NCBI RefSeq assembly: GCF_964023145.1
Contig: NZ_CAXIED010000001.1
Location: 496,001-560,000 of the forward strand
Length of the DNA: 64,000 nucleotides
Reading direction: 5' to 3'
Origin: Chlamydia sp. BM-2023
GTDB taxonomy: Bacteria; Chlamydiota; Chlamydiia; Chlamydiales; Chlamydiaceae
The position numbers and the translations under genes were made by a program. The notes under the pieces are model-generated. The model was not told where the DNA came from. It saw only the letters and a list, made by a program, of their open reading frames with translations, and made no database searches. Shown here in pieces: positions 39,200-48,555 of the stretch (position 1 is the first letter of the stretch; each line of letters begins with the position of its first letter).

Positions 39200-41447
39200 A
39201 CTCGAGGCCCTCTACTTGAGATGCAGGCAGCTCTATAGCAGAAATCAATTCTAATTTTTTATGAGCTGCTTTTGCAGCTTCCTCACCAGCAAATAGTGCC
39301 TTGCGAAATTCGTCATTTTCTCCAGGGCGTGAAGAAAGAACCGCCTCTTCATGGCGTTCTTTCCTCTCCATGGGATTATCTAAAATTTTTGGAGTAATAA
39401 ATACAAACATTTCTGTTTGGCTATCAGATGTTGAATTCATACCAAACAGTTTACCAAGACCAGGAATCTCCCCAAGGAAAGGAATGCCATCTTGAGAATC
39501 GGAGACGTGCTTACAACGTAATCCTCCGATGATTACCGTTTCCCCATCAGCAATACGCACTCTGTTAGTAATGTTACGTCTTGTAACATCGGGACGTTCG
39601 TTATGATTTTTCCCAGTAGTATCAAAGGTAATATCCGTTTCTAGGGTGATATAGCTTTTCCCATCTTCTTCTCCCACGTTAATTACGGGGAGCATCTTAA
39701 TCATAATTCCGTATTGTGCACGGTTGTATTGTAACTTATCTTTATCTGCGGAGACCGCTATAGACATCTCTTCTACAATGGCAATTCTTGCGGGGGTTTG
39801 GTTCATAGTCACAACAGAAGGACTGGCGTTTATTCGCACATCTTCTTGAGCCATTAAAAATTGATAAGCAAGATCATAACCAGGAATTAAAGAAGAGCCT
39901 GTGCTTCCTTTAAATAAAAATTCTAGAATCCCTGAAGCTGTCCATGACAATGAGGGTGTTGATTTCTTACAAACCTCTTCTCCAAGCCTTAAAAGATTTA
40001 ATCCAGCTTTACGCTGATTTGAAAGTTTTCTTTCAAACAGCAAGACTTCTATGCGCACCATTTTTTTAGGCACATCAAGTTTTTTCAATAGCATCTTGAT
40101 TCTTGGCAGGGCTTCTTTTTCCACAACCATGATCAAGGTTCCTGTTTTAGAATCTGCTATAAAATTGCCATACTTTACAGAACCTTCTTTAGAAGCTGGT
40201 CCTGCAGCTGTATCAATATGTATGGTAGATCCTGAGTCTGCAACTATGGAATCGGCAGTGTTTAAAGAGTTTCCTTCTTTCCCTGCAAACACATCATGAA
40301 CTTGAGAGAGCAAAACTGCTAGTTCTTGAGGATCCGAGTGCTTTACGCTATACCAAAAGACGGTCTTATCTGTAGGATTTTCGATTCCTTCCTCAAGATC
40401 CTTAATTAAATCAATCGCTTGATGAACTAAAGTAGCTGTTCCACTTAGAAACAAAGATCGTCCTTGATGTTGAAGAGGAACGACTTTCAGCCCTAAATTC
40501 CCCTCATCGCCTTCTTTGGTAATGTCATCGCGAAATGCCGCTTTAAGAATAGAGATCATCTCCGATGCTTCTATCTTTGTAAGGGGAACAACACGATATT
40601 CCTGACGTACACTGTCCGCTTGAATGAAGTCATAGATTTTAAGAAGTTCGCTAATTTCCCCTGCAGAACCAAAAATCCATAATTTCCCTCCAAATACATC
40701 TATGTGCATTGTATCAGCATTAGCAAACTTCTTTAAAATCTGCTGATCAGCGCGCACATCGATATTTTTTGAGGAAACGACATAACCAACGTACGATGTT
40801 GTAGAAAGCACTTCTAAATCTTTCTTAGAAGAGAAAATTCCCGCAACTCCGCAACCTTCTTTTTGAGTGGTGTAGAGCTCTTTTATCCAAGGGCTAACCT
40901 GACGTATTCCAACACCGAGGCGTGAGAGTAATTGAGTTAAGCACTCTTCAAAACCCTCTTTAGGAACTGTAAATCTAGATAATGCTGAAACTTTTATAGA
41001 TCCAATCTCTTGGGGAACTAAATAAACAACATTATCCTCACCATAATCAGAAACTAAATTGTAGACTGAGGTTTCAGGATGGTGCCACAAAGCATAGTCT
41101 TCAGGATTATCTCCACGTTCGAGAATTTCTGCTGACCATAAATTTTGGATAGTCTTAATTTGCTTTTTTACATCGGCAAGGTTGTTGCGTAGGGATTGCC
41201 ACTCCTCTTCGTCTTCACAACCAGCGGCACGTAAAGAAGCAGCTTCTTCATAGAGACTCTTCAGACGAAGATTCTGCTCTTTCATATCAGCATTAAATGA
41301 AGCTATCCCAAATAAATTATCAGCAACAACTCCGGACTGTTCTAAAGACGCTGCTTTCTCAGAAATCGTTAAAGCTAGGCCTGGCATACAGCAAGCCATA
41401 GTTGACAATCCAAAAAAACAAACTAAAGGACTCCGCAAAAAGCGCAT
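39186..41447 (-). CDS. gspD: Type II secretion outer-membrane secretin GspD
   Basis: Ring-forming secretin that passes folded proteins through the outer membrane. The 753 residues have a signal peptide (first 26), a helical N-terminal region, N-domains with KIYDFIQADSVRQEYRVVPL-like elements (EYRVVPL), and a C-terminal secretin domain with VRIADGETVIIGGL, IPFLGEIPGLGKLF and FVFITPKIL. The coding region abuts the preceding gene with no gap and overlaps gspE by 14 bases. In chlamydiae this system is thought to export proteins such as CPAF to the periplasm's outside. Confidence 0.95.
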   Translation of the reverse strand: MRFLRSPLVCFFGLSTMACCMPGLALTISEKAASLEQSGVVADNLFGIASFNADMKEQNLRLKSLYEEAASLRAAGCEDEEEWQSLRNNLADVKKQIKTIQNLWSAEILERGDNPEDYALWHHPETSVYNLVSDYGEDNVVYLVPQEIGSIKVSALSRFTVPKEGFEECLTQLLSRLGVGIRQVSPWIKELYTTQKEGCGVAGIFSSKKDLEVLSTTSYVGYVVSSKNIDVRADQQILKKFANADTMHIDVFGGKLWIFGSAGEISELLKIYDFIQADSVRQEYRVVPLTKIEASEMISILKAAFRDDITKEGDEGNLGLKVVPLQHQGRSLFLSGTATLVHQAIDLIKDLEEGIENPTDKTVFWYSVKHSDPQELAVLLSQVHDVFAGKEGNSLNTADSIVADSGSTIHIDTAAGPASKEGSVKYGNFIADSKTGTLIMVVEKEALPRIKMLLKKLDVPKKMVRIEVLLFERKLSNQRKAGLNLLRLGEEVCKKSTPSLSWTASGILEFLFKGSTGSSLIPGYDLAYQFLMAQEDVRINASPSVVTMNQTPARIAIVEEMSIAVSADKDKLQYNRAQYGIMIKMLPVINVGEEDGKSYITLETDITFDTTGKNHNERPDVTRRNITNRVRIADGETVIIGGLRCKHVSDSQDGIPFLGEIPGLGKLFGMNSTSDSQTEMFVFITPKILDNPMERKERHEEAVLSSRPGENDEFRKALFAGEEAAKAAHKKLELISAIELPASQVEGLEYDGR

Positions 41448-42761
41448 TTATGATCCCCCACCACGATTGGTTACATCACCACCTACAAGCATGGGCCTCC
41501 CAGAAGACGTTTCCGCTTTAGAAACAGCTCCTGAATCAAAACCCTGCTTTAATGGCAACGTCACGGACTCTACTAAAGTTCTTTGTGCGTTAAATACGTG
41601 ACCACGCAACACAAACCCCCTCGAGTCTTTTTCTATTTTATCAAAAACCAACAAAGGTCCTTGAGTCTTCCCTGAAAGATAATCTTCCAGTTGTTCTTTG
41701 CGCACGATCTTCTCCCAACTCTCTCCTGCATAGACAATCCAATCATCCGGGGAAAGAATCATTCTCTGACCACCAGCTTGTACAATAGGGCGTGACCAAG
41801 AGCGCATTCCTACAAATTCAAATTCTTTAACTATCTCTGCTATCTCTATAGAAGAGCTCGCACTCTTCACCAAACTCATAGACTGTCGAGAGGTCCCTCC
41901 CACATTCCAAAGTTCGATAACCATCATCTTATCGTCGATCTTCTTAACTTCTAAAAGAGATGCCCGCGCACTCTCTCCTTGAAACTCTCCGCATGTCTGC
42001 CAGCGGTTCCCATCCCAAAGTAAAATATCACCAACAGCAAGATAGCGACTGTAATTTTCACCTGACAAAGCAACAAAGTCGACTCGCTCCTTACCGGCCT
42101 TATCAGCATAATCCGCTCCCCCATGCATCAGGAGAAACTTATCCGAGCCTATACGACGAATCTTTTGCTTCACTGGGAAGCTTGCATCCACACGAACGCC
42201 GCCAATTTCCCAAACTTCCAAACCCTTAGCAGGAGCTGTTAAATACAGGACCTCTCTTTCCTTAGGAGAGGTCACTATCTCCCTATTTACCCCTATTAGA
42301 CGGACCCGCACTTCTACACGATTTTCCACACTAGAAGGACGACACTCTAGCCACAAGTCTGTGGGCTTGCCCCCAGGACTAAAGGTAAATAATGTTCCCT
42401 CAGAAGAGGGGCTCGCCTGTAAATATATTTTTTCATTAGCGCTGGCAGCACAACGATCTTTTGAAGAGGCCAGCTCCAAGAAAAACTTTCCTCCAAAAGC
42501 ATCGGGGCGCTTGTTGCTTCCCAAAAACACAACTTCCTGTCTAAGGTCGGGCAACCGCTCTCTTAGCTCTGGAAAGTCTAAAGACCAAATCCCTGAGGAG
42601 ATGCCCTGGGCCTGAGGAAAAGCCTGTTGCTTTTCTTTACCGCCATCATATTTCAAAGAAATACTATATAGGTTTTCCACTCTATTCGGGGCTCCACATA
42701 CCATACAGAGAAAAGCAGCAATACTTATGAGGCTATATCCTATCGAAAAAAGCTGATGCAT
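41448..42761 (-). CDS. Exported protein of unknown function, first gene of the T2SS operon (CT573-like)
   Basis: A 437-residue protein with an N-terminal signal peptide or anchor (residues 5-22) and a beta-rich body. Two internal segments look alike, GDILLWDGNRWQT and DDWIVYAGESWEKI, hinting at a repeated fold. It occupies the place gspC holds in many operons (directly before gspD), but I see no GspC or PDZ motif. Its stop abuts gspD, so it is surely co-expressed. A candidate promoter lies just upstream. Confidence 0.82.
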   Translation of the reverse strand: MHQLFSIGYSLISIAAFLCMVCGAPNRVENLYSISLKYDGGKEKQQAFPQAQGISSGIWSLDFPELRERLPDLRQEVVFLGSNKRPDAFGGKFFLELASSKDRCAASANEKIYLQASPSSEGTLFTFSPGGKPTDLWLECRPSSVENRVEVRVRLIGVNREIVTSPKEREVLYLTAPAKGLEVWEIGGVRVDASFPVKQKIRRIGSDKFLLMHGGADYADKAGKERVDFVALSGENYSRYLAVGDILLWDGNRWQTCGEFQGESARASLLEVKKIDDKMMVIELWNVGGTSRQSMSLVKSASSSIEIAEIVKEFEFVGMRSWSRPIVQAGGQRMILSPDDWIVYAGESWEKIVRKEQLEDYLSGKTQGPLLVFDKIEKDSRGFVLRGHVFNAQRTLVESVTLPLKQGFDSGAVSKAETSSGRPMLVGGDVTNRGGGS

Positions 42762-42789
42762 GGTGGAAACAAGCTAAAAATAAAGTTAT

Positions 42790-42818
42790 AAGATAACCGA
42801 TTAGAGAAAAAAAATCAA
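42790..42818 (-). promoter_or_regulatory. Candidate promoter of the type II secretion operon
   Basis: On the minus strand, -35 TTGATT (42818-42813) and -10 TATCTT (42795-42790) are 17 bases apart, each matching 4 of 6 consensus bases. Start of transcription would be about 22 bases before the ATG at 42761. The 120-base gap after pepP supports a separate promoter. Confidence 0.4.
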
Positions 42819-42881
42819 TTTATACAAACAAAAGCGTCAATGTTTAACATTAAAAAATAATTAAACCCTGAATGAATACTT

Positions 42882-43952
42882 TTATAAGAAAACTAACTCT
42901 GCGGACACTGGACGGTCGGTTAAACTAAAATTTTTATTCCCCTCTATAAGCAGGGTATCTTCAATACGAATACCGCCGACTCCTGGGAAATAGACCCCGG
43001 GCTCTACGGTGACCGTCATACCTGTTTCTAAGACGGTTGTTCCTGATTTTGGAGACAGGACAGGGTGTTCGTGAATATTTCTGCCGACACCATGGCCTAC
43101 GCCGTGGCAGAAATATTGTTCCAGATCGTATTTTCTTAAAATACGAGCAGCTTCTTCATGAATATCCAGGCAGGGAACTCCTGCCTGACAGAGCTGTATA
43201 GCAGATTTTTGAGCTTCAACTACTGCGGGATAGCTTTCAACAAGCCGAGAATCGGGTCGTCCCCAAGCTATCGTACGAGACATATCAGAGCAGTACCCTT
43301 GGTATAAAACTCCTATATCAATCAGGATGATGTCTCCCTTACGCAACACGCGATCTGTAGGCACGGCATGAGGAAAGGCCGCGTGCTCTCCAAAAGCAAT
43401 AATAGGAGAAAATGAAGTGCCTTCAGCGCCTGCTTTAGCCCAAAATACACGCAAAAGCCGCGCGACTTCTTTTTCACTTATTCCCTCTTGCAATATGGAG
43501 AGCACATGATCATATCCTTCCGAACCAAGAGTTGCCGCCTGACGCATTTTTTCTATTTCGTCTGCGGATTTTCTACTACGTAGTTTCTCAGAAAATAACG
43601 TCATGGGTATCCATGAGCATGGGGCATTTTCTCTTTCTTGGTATTTATGAAAAGAGGTGTGGAGACTATCAAAACCTATTGTTTGATAATCGGTAGTTTC
43701 AAGATAAGGAATAAGAAATTCTGCGATATTTTTATCACAGAATACAAGAGAAGCTCCTTTTACATTAGCATAGATATCTTTATCCATACGGTAAACAAAG
43801 AATACGGCTTCGTTGCGTCCTATGAGCAGAGTTCCTGTATTTGCTTGATCATCGAGGAAGTAAGCAATGTCTTCGCTTCTTTCTATAATAAATGCGTCAA
43901 CATTATAGTCTTTTAGTGCTGCCTGTGCTCTCTCAATACGATCTTGAAACAT
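42882..43952 (-). CDS. pepP: M24-family Xaa-Pro aminopeptidase
   Basis: Metallopeptidase removing N-terminal residues ahead of proline. The 356-residue protein has a creatinase-like N-terminal domain and a pita-bread catalytic domain. Metal ligands are visible: the Asp of IDIGVLYQGY, the Asp of YCSDMSRT, the His of HGVGHGVG, the Glu of TVEPGVYF and the Glu of GGIRIEDT. GGGAG precedes the ATG. It begins 3 bases after mutL and is probably read with it. Aminopeptidase P versus prolidase cannot be told from sequence alone; size favours the short Xaa-Pro peptidase group. Confidence 0.92.
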   Translation of the reverse strand: MFQDRIERAQAALKDYNVDAFIIERSEDIAYFLDDQANTGTLLIGRNEAVFFVYRMDKDIYANVKGASLVFCDKNIAEFLIPYLETTDYQTIGFDSLHTSFHKYQERENAPCSWIPMTLFSEKLRSRKSADEIEKMRQAATLGSEGYDHVLSILQEGISEKEVARLLRVFWAKAGAEGTSFSPIIAFGEHAAFPHAVPTDRVLRKGDIILIDIGVLYQGYCSDMSRTIAWGRPDSRLVESYPAVVEAQKSAIQLCQAGVPCLDIHEEAARILRKYDLEQYFCHGVGHGVGRNIHEHPVLSPKSGTTVLETGMTVTVEPGVYFPGVGGIRIEDTLLIEGNKNFSLTDRPVSAELVFL

Positions 43953-43955
43953 ACT

Positions 43956-45692
43956 TTACTCCCTAATGAAATCCTCATCTAAAACTAATCGACGAATTTG
44001 CGTACCGTCAAATGCTTTTTCTGGCTTTCCTATCTTCCACAGCAAGGATAACCACGATGTATCGAAGGTGCGAACTGTCTTACAAAACACTGTGCGTGTT
44101 AAAGTGTCTTTGATTAAAAGATCTATAGCTGTTTTATCTATTTTACTTTGGCCTTCTGCTGCTAGAGATAGTAGCCAGGACTTGAGTTCTTCCTCTCCTA
44201 TAAATGTCGGAGCACTTTCAATAGCAAATACACAAGGACCCATTTGAGAAATTTCTATTCCCAAATTTTTAAATTCTTCAGTGTGCGCTCCAAGAAAACA
44301 TCCTTCTTGTGGTGTAACTTCCAAGCATAAAGGAATCAGAAAACTCTGACTTTTATATTTGTCTTGTTGTTGTTCCTTTAAAGACAGGTAAAACAAATGT
44401 TTTCTTGCAGCTTCTGTAAAAATAGCATGAACTCCTTCAAGGTCTTCTGCAAGCACTATTTTCCCTAAAGAGGTCAAAAAACGCACTTCTTGAGTATCTC
44501 CCCAATCAAAAGAAGTCTGTAGAGCTACAGGCTGAATATGTTGTTCTCTCTTAAGAAAAGGTAGAGATTCCATAGAGGGTGCATCTTCTGCCCAAGGGAG
44601 CTCCGAAACACCTTCTAAGACATTTTTTTGACTTTCTCCGTCAAAAAAACGTAATGAAGGAAACGAAAACGTTGTATTTTCAAATTCTGAGGCTTCTTGA
44701 GGACGGGCTAATACCTCTCCAATAGCCTCAGAAAGAAACTGCCCGACGTACTCTTCTTTGAGTATTCTTACTTCTGTTTTTTGAGGGTGTACATTGAAAT
44801 CACACCACTTTGAAGGTAAATATAACTTTAAAACAAATACAGGGTATCTTTGAGGAGGTAATAACATAGAATAAGCTTCGCTTATTTTCCTCGAAATAAA
44901 CGGGGATTCTACAGGACGATCGTTAATAAAAACCCTCTGTCCTTGGCGTGTGGGCCTATGAAAACTTGGAGAACCTAAAAAGCCAAAAAGGCGCATATGT
45001 TTTTCATGTTTATCTACACTCAATGCTTCCTGCATGAAGCCCTCACCCATTACAAAGGCAACACGCTCTGCAAATCCCTGGTGTTTGAGTATATGAAATT
45101 CTTGTTGTCTTTCGCTGATCCAGGACCACCCTACACCTTCTACTGATAAGATCCTATTTTCTAGAAGTTTCCTCATAGCCAGCCGATCTGTATGGGGACT
45201 TTTTTGAAATCCCCGACGTACAGGAACGTTATAAAATAAGGAGTCTATGGAAATCGTCGTTCCTTTCTGACGGGGGCTGGGCTCTGAAGAGATAATTTCC
45301 CCTCCGTGAACTATTGTTCGCGACCCTTCTCCTGGGGTAGAACAAGAGAGGATTTCCATTTTAGAAATAGAGGCTATTGCGGGTAGGGCTTCCCCTCGAA
45401 ATCCGAAGCTAGCCAGGGAGAAGACATCTGAGAACTCTTCTATTTTTGACGTAGCATGGCGTTTAAGAGCCCAAGGGACGTCATCAGCATCCATACCGCA
45501 ACCATTGTCTTTGACAATGATCAGGCCCTGCCCGCCTCCTAAGGTCTCGACCTCTATTTCATCTGCCCCGGCATCTAAGGCATTCTCTACCAACTCCTTA
45601 ACAACAGAAGTGGCATTTTCTATCACCTCGCCGGCAGCTATCTGATTAATAGTGATTGTATCTAGTAGTTGAATGGGGTTTCTGGAAGCCAT
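43956..45692 (-). CDS. mutL: DNA mismatch repair protein MutL
   Basis: GHKL ATPase that relays mismatch recognition by MutS. The N-terminal ATPase is intact: NQIAAGEV near residue 18, ELVENALDAGA, DNGCGM and GFRGEALPAIAS. The C-terminal half does not show the DQHA-x2-E-x4-E endonuclease motif (the corresponding stretch reads DLEGVHAIFTEAA) or the CPHGRP motif. I chose ATG 45692 (578 residues), since the longer frame to 45725 begins with TTG and lacks support. pepP follows after 3 bases. Confidence 0.94.
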   Translation of the reverse strand: MASRNPIQLLDTITINQIAAGEVIENATSVVKELVENALDAGADEIEVETLGGGQGLIIVKDNGCGMDADDVPWALKRHATSKIEEFSDVFSLASFGFRGEALPAIASISKMEILSCSTPGEGSRTIVHGGEIISSEPSPRQKGTTISIDSLFYNVPVRRGFQKSPHTDRLAMRKLLENRILSVEGVGWSWISERQQEFHILKHQGFAERVAFVMGEGFMQEALSVDKHEKHMRLFGFLGSPSFHRPTRQGQRVFINDRPVESPFISRKISEAYSMLLPPQRYPVFVLKLYLPSKWCDFNVHPQKTEVRILKEEYVGQFLSEAIGEVLARPQEASEFENTTFSFPSLRFFDGESQKNVLEGVSELPWAEDAPSMESLPFLKREQHIQPVALQTSFDWGDTQEVRFLTSLGKIVLAEDLEGVHAIFTEAARKHLFYLSLKEQQQDKYKSQSFLIPLCLEVTPQEGCFLGAHTEEFKNLGIEISQMGPCVFAIESAPTFIGEEELKSWLLSLAAEGQSKIDKTAIDLLIKDTLTRTVFCKTVRTFDTSWLSLLWKIGKPEKAFDGTQIRRLVLDEDFIRE

Positions 45693-45846
45693 AGCGAATT
45701 CTAGTAAAAGGTCTTGCGAAAGCAAAAATTAGAATACCGAAAGACTAAAGTCAAGAAACCTAATTTTTATAATTTATAAAACACGAAATAAGAATGACTT
45801 AGGAAATAGTAAAATCAAAAGTTAGTTATATGTTTCAACAAATAAC

Positions 45847-45876
45847 TTGTATTTACGAATTAATAAACTCTAAAAT
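45847..45876 (+). promoter_or_regulatory. Possible promoter of the scc2-copB-copD operon
   Basis: -35 TTGTAT (45847-45852) and -10 TAAAAT (45871-45876) are 18 bases apart, about 40 bases before the first start codon. The 226-base gap is so A/T-rich that chance matches are likely; sigma66 type is assumed. Confidence 0.3.
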
Positions 45877-45918
45877 TAATTTATGAATTAAATAATTTTA
45901 ATTTTAGGAATTATATTA

Positions 45919-46605
45919 ATGAGCAAGCCCACTTCAAATAATTCTAGAAAGCCGTCAGCATCATTCAATAAAAAAACGCGTAGCCGACTCGCCGAGCTTG
46001 CTGCACAGAAAAAGGCTAAGGCTGAAGATTTAGAACAGAAATATCCAGTCCCTACGGAAGAAGAAGCAAAAGCTGCTTTAACGAACATTTTACAGGGTCT
46101 TGGCGACGGATTAACACTTCAGCAAATCTTAGGTTTATCTGATGTTTTGTTAGAGGAGATTTATACAATTGCCTATAGCTTTTACTCTCAGGGTAAATAC
46201 AACGAAGCTGTGGGTTTATTTCAAATCCTTACGGCATCGAAGCCTCAGTGTTATAAGTATCTCTTAGGTTTAAGCTCATGTTATCACCAGCTCAAGCTTT
46301 ACAATGAAGCTGCGTTTGGTTTCTTCCTTGCTTTTGATGCGGAACCTGAGAATCCAATTCCTCCTTACTACATAGCTGACAGCTTAATGAAGTTGGAGCA
46401 GGCTGAAGAGTCCAAAAATTTCCTAGATATCACCATGGATATTTGTTCGAACAAGCCTGAGTACAAAGTTCTCAAAGAGCGCTGCAATATTATGAAAGAT
46501 TCCCTCAAGGATATGCTAACAGCGGAATCTGAACCGAAAAAGAAAAAGACAACTGCCCCAAAAGCTAAAGCTGCTGGGAAAAAGAAATCTGGTGGGAAAC
46601 GTTAA
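45919..46605 (+). CDS. scc2: T3SS class II chaperone of translocators, LcrH/SycD family (CT576-like, Scc2)
   Basis: TPR chaperone that keeps the translocators CopB and CopD soluble before export. The core of three TPRs matches SycD/LcrH: YSFYSQGKYNEAVGLF, YLLGLSSCYHQLKLYNEAAFGFFLAF and PPYYIADSLMKLEQAEESKNFL are recognisable in part. At 228 residues it is longer than LcrH (about 168) because of a basic N-terminus and a lysine/alanine-rich C-terminal tail after residue 203. It heads the operon 26 bases before the next gene. Confidence 0.92.
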   Translation: MSKPTSNNSRKPSASFNKKTRSRLAELAAQKKAKAEDLEQKYPVPTEEEAKAALTNILQGLGDGLTLQQILGLSDVLLEEIYTIAYSFYSQGKYNEAVGLFQILTASKPQCYKYLLGLSSCYHQLKLYNEAAFGFFLAFDAEPENPIPPYYIADSLMKLEQAEESKNFLDITMDICSNKPEYKVLKERCNIMKDSLKDMLTAESEPKKKKTTAPKAKAAGKKKSGGKR

Positions 46606-46630
46606 TTAATAGGGTTAGGAGAACTCCATT

Positions 46631-47005
46631 ATGAATAAAAAAGTTAGAAAAACGCAAAAAACTACAAAGACTGCGAAAAAGGCAGATAACGCACCTATAC
46701 TGTTCACTCAAGAAACAGAGAAGCAAGAGCAAGCAATTACAAACCTAGAAAATTTGGTTTCTTCTATCTATCAAGACTTACCTTTAGCCCAGACTTTTTC
46801 TGGTATTCAGGATGAGAAACAATTGGCAAAGATGATGGCTGCTTTAAACGGCACTTTAGATTCTTTACCTATTGAGAGTTTAACAGAGGGTCTTTTTGAC
46901 AATCCTAAAGAGGACGCTAAATTCGCTAAGGATCTTGCTTCAGTTTTACATGGGTTGAAAAATCTTTCTTCTACGGTTAACAAGCATGTTTCCGACAAGA
47001 AATAG
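46631..47005 (+). CDS. Small protein of unknown function in the translocator operon (CT577-like)
   Basis: A 124-residue soluble protein with a lysine-rich first 20 residues and helical remainder. No family recognised. It is fixed between the chaperone (26 bases) and copB (37 bases), with AGGAG upstream of the ATG. Position suggests a role as a second chaperone or a cofactor of the translocators; nothing in the sequence proves this. Confidence 0.8.
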   Translation: MNKKVRKTQKTTKTAKKADNAPILFTQETEKQEQAITNLENLVSSIYQDLPLAQTFSGIQDEKQLAKMMAALNGTLDSLPIESLTEGLFDNPKEDAKFAKDLASVLHGLKNLSSTVNKHVSDKK

Positions 47006-47042
47006 CCTCTAATCAACCATTAAGAAATAAGGTAATTTTATA

Positions 47043-48527
47043 ATGTCTATCTCTTCTTCTGGTCCAGACAGTAATAATGTCAAAAATATCATGAGTCAGG
47101 TACTTGCCTCTACACCTCAGGGAGTACCTAATCAGGATAAGATGGCAGGCAACGAAACTAAGCAGGTTCAGCAAACCCGTCAGGGGAAAAACGCTGAGAT
47201 GCAAAGTGACACTGCCATTGCTGGAACTCAAGGCAAGGAGAAAACCTCTGCTGCTCGCGAAGCTCAAAACGCGACAGAACTAGGTTCTCAACAAGGCCTT
47301 GCAGCTGGAAAAGAAGCCGAAGGGATGGAAGAAGCTGGGCAAGCAGGCCAGGCTGCAGGCTCATCAGCCGCAAACTTTGCTGCTGCCCAAGCAAATATAC
47401 AAGCTAGCTTAGAAGAAGCAAACAAAGCATTAGAGACATCGCTCGCATCTCTTTCTTCTTTATCTGCTACGGAATCTCAACAAATTCAAGAATTAGTTGC
47501 TGCTGCTGTTTCAGGGAAAGGCAATATTTCCTCTAAATCACTAGAAACTCCTGATCTTCCTAAACCTTCGGTGACACCTCGCCAAGAGGTTATGGAAATC
47601 AGTATGGCGTTAGCTAAAGCTATTGCTGCTCTCGGGGAAGCTACAGCTTCTGCTCTTTCCGACTACCAAAGTACTCAGGCGCAAGCGTCGACTATGAGTC
47701 GTGTAGCCCTAGAATCTCAAGGATTAAAAATTGATTCTGAGCGTGAAGAATATCAGAAAATGCAAGAAATGGAAAAGCAGGCTGGAAGCAATAAAACCAT
47801 GGACACAGTGAATACTGTTCTGATGGCGGTCTCTATTGCCGTAACTGTTATTTCTGTTGTTGCTGCTTTATTTACCTGCGGTTTAGGTCTTATAGGAACT
47901 GCTGCTGCTGGTGCTACTGCTGCGGCAGCAGGTGTTGCTGCTGGGGCTACTGCTGGTGCTACAGTTGCAACGTCTGTAGCTACACAAGTTACTGTTCAAG
48001 CTGTGATGCAAGTTCTTAAGCAGGCAATAATAACAGCTGTTAAGCAAGCTGTGCAACAAGCTGTAAAAGCTCTTGTAAAACAAAGTCTTAAGGCAGTCAT
48101 CAAGACGGTTGTAAAAACTGTTGTTAAAACTCTGACGAAAAACATTGGTAAGATCTTCAATGCGGGAAAATCCGCAATTGCTAAATCCTTCCCCAACCTT
48201 GCAAAAGTTTTAAATACATTAGGAAGTAAATGGGTCACTATTACTTTAGGGGCTACAATTGCTGTTCCTGCTTTAGTGAAAGGGATTGGGGATATAAAGC
48301 TATCTGAAATGCAAACAGAACTGGCTCAGATACAGAAGAAAACAGGGATGCTCTCAGCTCAGGCAGAGATGATGAACATGTTCACACAGTTTTGGCAACA
48401 GGCAAGTAAAATCGCGGCGAAGCAAACTGACAGCGCAAGTGAAATGCAACAACAAGCAAGTAAACTTGGCGCTCAAATTTCCAAAGCCTTCACAGCAATT
48501 AGTGCTGGCTTAGCGTCTGCAGTATAA
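47043..48527 (+). CDS. copB: T3SS translocator CopB (CT578-like)
   Basis: Hydrophobic translocator thought to insert in the host membrane. The 494 residues contain an Ala/Gln/Glu-rich amphipathic N-terminal half, a long hydrophobic region of about residues 255-310 rich in Ala/Gly, an amphipathic Lys/Val stretch, and another hydrophobic segment near 395-415, the layout of YopB-class translocators. No cleavable signal peptide, as expected for T3SS export. It lies between the CT577-like gene and copD, in one operon with the chaperone. Confidence 0.92.
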   Translation: MSISSSGPDSNNVKNIMSQVLASTPQGVPNQDKMAGNETKQVQQTRQGKNAEMQSDTAIAGTQGKEKTSAAREAQNATELGSQQGLAAGKEAEGMEEAGQAGQAAGSSAANFAAAQANIQASLEEANKALETSLASLSSLSATESQQIQELVAAAVSGKGNISSKSLETPDLPKPSVTPRQEVMEISMALAKAIAALGEATASALSDYQSTQAQASTMSRVALESQGLKIDSEREEYQKMQEMEKQAGSNKTMDTVNTVLMAVSIAVTVISVVAALFTCGLGLIGTAAAGATAAAAGVAAGATAGATVATSVATQVTVQAVMQVLKQAIITAVKQAVQQAVKALVKQSLKAVIKTVVKTVVKTLTKNIGKIFNAGKSAIAKSFPNLAKVLNTLGSKWVTITLGATIAVPALVKGIGDIKLSEMQTELAQIQKKTGMLSAQAEMMNMFTQFWQQASKIAAKQTDSASEMQQQASKLGAQISKAFTAISAGLASAV

Positions 48528-48555
48528 AATTATTTATTAGGGGGAATTTTTTGCT

